Shown one piece after another: positions 62,102 to 64,000 of a DNA stretch of 64,000 nucleotides (within the stretch, counting starts at the first letter, position 1; every line of letters begins with the position of its first letter). The position numbers and the translations under genes are program-made. The notes beneath the pieces were generated by a model. That model was not told the origin of the DNA. It saw nothing but the letters and a program-made list of their open reading frames with translations, and searched no databases. This stretch comes from Halopseudomonas pelagia (GTDB lineage: Bacteria > Pseudomonadota > Gammaproteobacteria > Pseudomonadales > Pseudomonadaceae), in NCBI RefSeq assembly GCF_009497895.1, contig NZ_CP033116.1, positions 4,092,001 through 4,156,000 of the forward strand, given 5' to 3'.

Positions 62102-63355
62102 TTACTCTGTGTGGGCATGTTCCTCCGCATGCCGAGCCAACGGGGGCAAGCGGCCGGTCAATCCCATCGCGCGCCGAATAATGATGGATTTCAGCGTGCC
62201 CTGCTGATCCAGCCATTGCATACCCGCGTTGCGAAGCCAGCGCAAAGACAGCGCATCGGCATCAAACAGCCGCTCAAAGCCTTCCATTGCTGCCATCACG
62301 CCCAGGTTGGCGCCCATACGCCGGCGCTCGTAACGCTGCAATACCGCCAGATCGGAGAGCCTTTCGCCGCGCCCCAACGCTGCCTTCAATACATCGGTCA
62401 ATTCAGCCGCATCGAGCAACCCCAGATTGACGCCCTGCCCTGCCAGCGGGTGGATGCTGTGGGCCGCATCGCCGACCAACACCAGCCCGTCCATCACGTA
62501 GTCTTTTGCGTGGCGCTGGCGCAGCGCAATGCAGTGCCGAGCATCTACCGCAAACACCTGGCCCATCCGCTGCTCAATGGCTTCGGCAATGTCAGCGGCA
62601 AAGAGGTCATCAGACAGCGCCATCACCCGCTGAGCCTGATCCGGCACCAGCGACCAGACAATCGAACAGTAATGCCGCCCGTCCACATCCGGCAGTGGCA
62701 GATAAGCCAGCGGCCCACTGGGCAGAAACCGCTGCCAGGCAGTGTCCTGATGCGACTGACTAACCTGCACTGTGGTCACAACCGCGCTATGCAGATAATC
62801 CCACTCCCGCATGGCGAAACCCGCCAGCTCACGCAGCTTCGAGTTGCCCCCATCCGCGGCAACGATCAGCGGCGCATACAAACGTTCGCCGCCCACCAGG
62901 CCCAGGCGCCAGCCATCTTCTTCGCGGACCAGAGCCTCGACTTGCCGGCCGCCCAACAGGGTGACCCGGGAAGCGCGCAATGTATCCAGCAAGGCCTGTT
63001 GAATGCGATGATTCTCGACGATATGCCCCAGGCGTGGCTCGTCCAGACTGTGGGCGTCAAAGTGAATTTCCCCAGTGCCCTCCGCATCCCACACGTGCAT
63101 ATGGCGATATGCGCAACGCGCCTCGGCAGGGATGAGGGGCCACACGCCCAACTGAGTAAAAATACGCTCGGAGGCGGCGCTGAGCGCGCTGACTCGCGGA
63201 TCGTAGCCAGAGGCCGTTGGCTGGCCGCTCAATGGCTGGTCGAGCGCCACCGCGTCCAGCACCGCGATACGCAAAGGCGTCTCGGCGAGCGCTGCGGCCA
63301 ATGTCGCGCCGACCATACCCGCCCCGACGATTATCAGATCATATTGCTGGGCCAA
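62102..63355 (-). CDS. ubiI: UbiH/UbiF/VisC-family FAD-dependent ubiquinone hydroxylase (UbiI-like)
   Basis: 417 residues. Flavoprotein monooxygenase of ubiquinone synthesis; position next to ubiH suggests UbiI (C5 hydroxylase, formerly VisC). FAD-binding motif LIIVGAGMVGATLAAAL at the N-terminus, DG motif VAADGGNSKLRELAG near 165, and GDAAHSIHPLAGQGVNLGL near 285, the UbiH-family signature. The start is a TTG at 63355, supported by GAGGAGA upstream. Separated from ubiH by 23 nt. Confidence 0.92.
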   Translation of the reverse strand: MAQQYDLIIVGAGMVGATLAAALAETPLRIAVLDAVALDQPLSGQPTASGYDPRVSALSAASERIFTQLGVWPLIPAEARCAYRHMHVWDAEGTGEIHFDAHSLDEPRLGHIVENHRIQQALLDTLRASRVTLLGGRQVEALVREEDGWRLGLVGGERLYAPLIVAADGGNSKLRELAGFAMREWDYLHSAVVTTVQVSQSHQDTAWQRFLPSGPLAYLPLPDVDGRHYCSIVWSLVPDQAQRVMALSDDLFAADIAEAIEQRMGQVFAVDARHCIALRQRHAKDYVMDGLVLVGDAAHSIHPLAGQGVNLGLLDAAELTDVLKAALGRGERLSDLAVLQRYERRRMGANLGVMAAMEGFERLFDADALSLRWLRNAGMQWLDQQGTLKSIIIRRAMGLTGRLPPLARHAEEHAHTE

Positions 63356-63378
63356 GACCTTCTCCTCAAGATGCCTAG

Positions 63379-64000
63379 TCAGGCTTTCAAGCCCATAGCC
63401 CGCCGGGCAAAAAGGCGCCGCGCCGGTGGGAGCATGTCCAGACCCAACAAGCCGAGATTGCGCCCCATGGTCAGTAATGGCTGCGAATTGCTGAACAGCC
63501 GGGTCAGATAATCACTGAAAGCGACCGTCTGCCGCTGGTCTTGCTGCTGGCGCTGCAGGTACTGCTGCAACGTCGCCAACTCACCAGGCAAACGCTGCTG
63601 GCGGCCTGCGGCAATCAAGGTATCAGCCAGTGCCAGGGTATCGCGCAACGACAGGTTAAAACCCTGCCCGGCAATCGGATGCAGGCTGTGCGCCGCGTTA
63701 CCCAGCACCACCAGATGCGGACGCACCTGCTCCTGCGCTTCTATCAGTTTAAGTGGGTAGCATGCGCGACTACCGACCTGGGTCAGCGCCCCCATACGGT
63801 AGCCAAATGCGTCCTGCAAGCGCGCCAAAAAGGCTTGATCAGGAAGAGACGCGACGCCGGCAGCCTCTTCTTCCGGCAAAGTCCAAACCAATGCACAGCG
63901 CTTGCCCGACAGCGGCAGCAGGGCTAGCGGGCCCGACTGGGTGAAGCGTTCGTACGCGACCGAATCATGCCCTTCGGACGAACTGACATTCGCGATAATG
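63379..64000 (-). CDS. ubiH: 2-octaprenyl-6-methoxyphenol hydroxylase UbiH, 5' end outside window
   Basis: C-terminal ~206 residues of a UbiH-family FAD hydroxylase, open to base 64000 on the minus strand. Contains HLVVLGNAAHSLHPIAGQGF, the family's FAD/quinone signature, and the substrate region LPEEEAAGVASLPDQAFL. The N-terminal FAD domain is beyond the window edge. With ubiI just downstream, this is the standard pseudomonad ubiH-ubiI pair. Confidence 0.9.
   Translation of the reverse strand, partial: IIANVSSSEGHDSVAYERFTQSGPLALLPLSGKRCALVWTLPEEEAAGVASLPDQAFLARLQDAFGYRMGALTQVGSRACYPLKLIEAQEQVRPHLVVLGNAAHSLHPIAGQGFNLSLRDTLALADTLIAAGRQQRLPGELATLQQYLQRQQQDQRQTVAFSDYLTRLFSNSQPLLTMGRNLGLLGLDMLPPARRLFARRAMGLKA

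Noticed and set aside
1..64000. tRNA, rRNA, CRISPR arrays, transposases
   Set aside because: Looked for clover-leaf-like segments, rRNA motifs, regularly spaced repeats and transposase motifs; none were convincing.

Overview
The window is 64 kb of dense chromosomal DNA, moderately GC-rich, with short intergenic gaps and many ATGA-type gene overlaps. It looks like a gammaproteobacterium of the Pseudomonas lineage (Pseudomonas or Halopseudomonas). The reasons are the typical pseudomonad gene groups: hslR-hslO-pckA, rimB-rimK, nudE-cysQ, DUF47-pit with CYTH/CHAD, argE-amn-argA, lgt-thyA-folA, rppH-ptsP, gcvTHP beside an iron ABC transporter, and ubiH-ubiI. No rRNA, tRNA, CRISPR array, transposase or prophage was seen. 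The genus call is inference from gene order and protein resemblance, not from a search.

Layout. 1-10.8 kb: pckA (cut by the left edge), Hsp33 and its S4-domain partner, rimB-rimK, a nucleotidase, nudE-cysQ, msrA, an HDOD protein, an EamA transporter and an AI-2E family membrane protein. 10.8-17.6 kb: small envelope proteins (DUF883, holin-X-like), a saccharopine-dehydrogenase-like reductase, rlmJ, an orphan GspE-like ATPase and a CYTH-CHAD protein. 17.7-25.8 kb: DUF47-Pit phosphate uptake, argE, amn, argA, ilvD. 26-38.5 kb: a GGDEF/EAL protein with degenerate receiver and EAL domains, folA-thyA-lgt, a TauE-like permease, an NRDE protein, ptsP-rppH, a HAD phosphatase, rlmI, a second HDOD protein and a GcvR-like ACT protein. 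38.5-43.9 kb: a large hybrid histidine kinase transcribed away from an operon of a double-DUF1538 membrane protein, a PII-like protein and a CBS protein. 43.9-52.3 kb is accessory in character: an SDR with an apparent signal peptide, a chromosomal ParM-like actin, a TetR / alpha-beta hydrolase / MFS unit with two visible operators, and an arsR-arsH-GAPDH-arsJ cluster. 52.5-64 kb: mgtE, gcvT-gcvH-gcvP, fbpA-fbpB, ubiI and ubiH (cut by the right edge).

The most interesting items are four. (1) The DUF1538/PII-like/CBS operon looks like an ion transporter with two dedicated nucleotide-sensing regulators. (2) Four hairpin elements occur as two pairs in two intergenic regions; they share a core but each has its own self-complementary arms. 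(3) The TetR regulon can be read from sequence: the same CTACC-N4-GGTAG operator lies at both of its promoters. (4) A ParM-like actin occurs without ParR or any plasmid gene. Smaller observations include an argE ribosome-binding site buried in a 50-nt hairpin, stacked hairpins between fbpA and fbpB, and an arsenic cluster with no visible arsenite pump or arsenate reductase.
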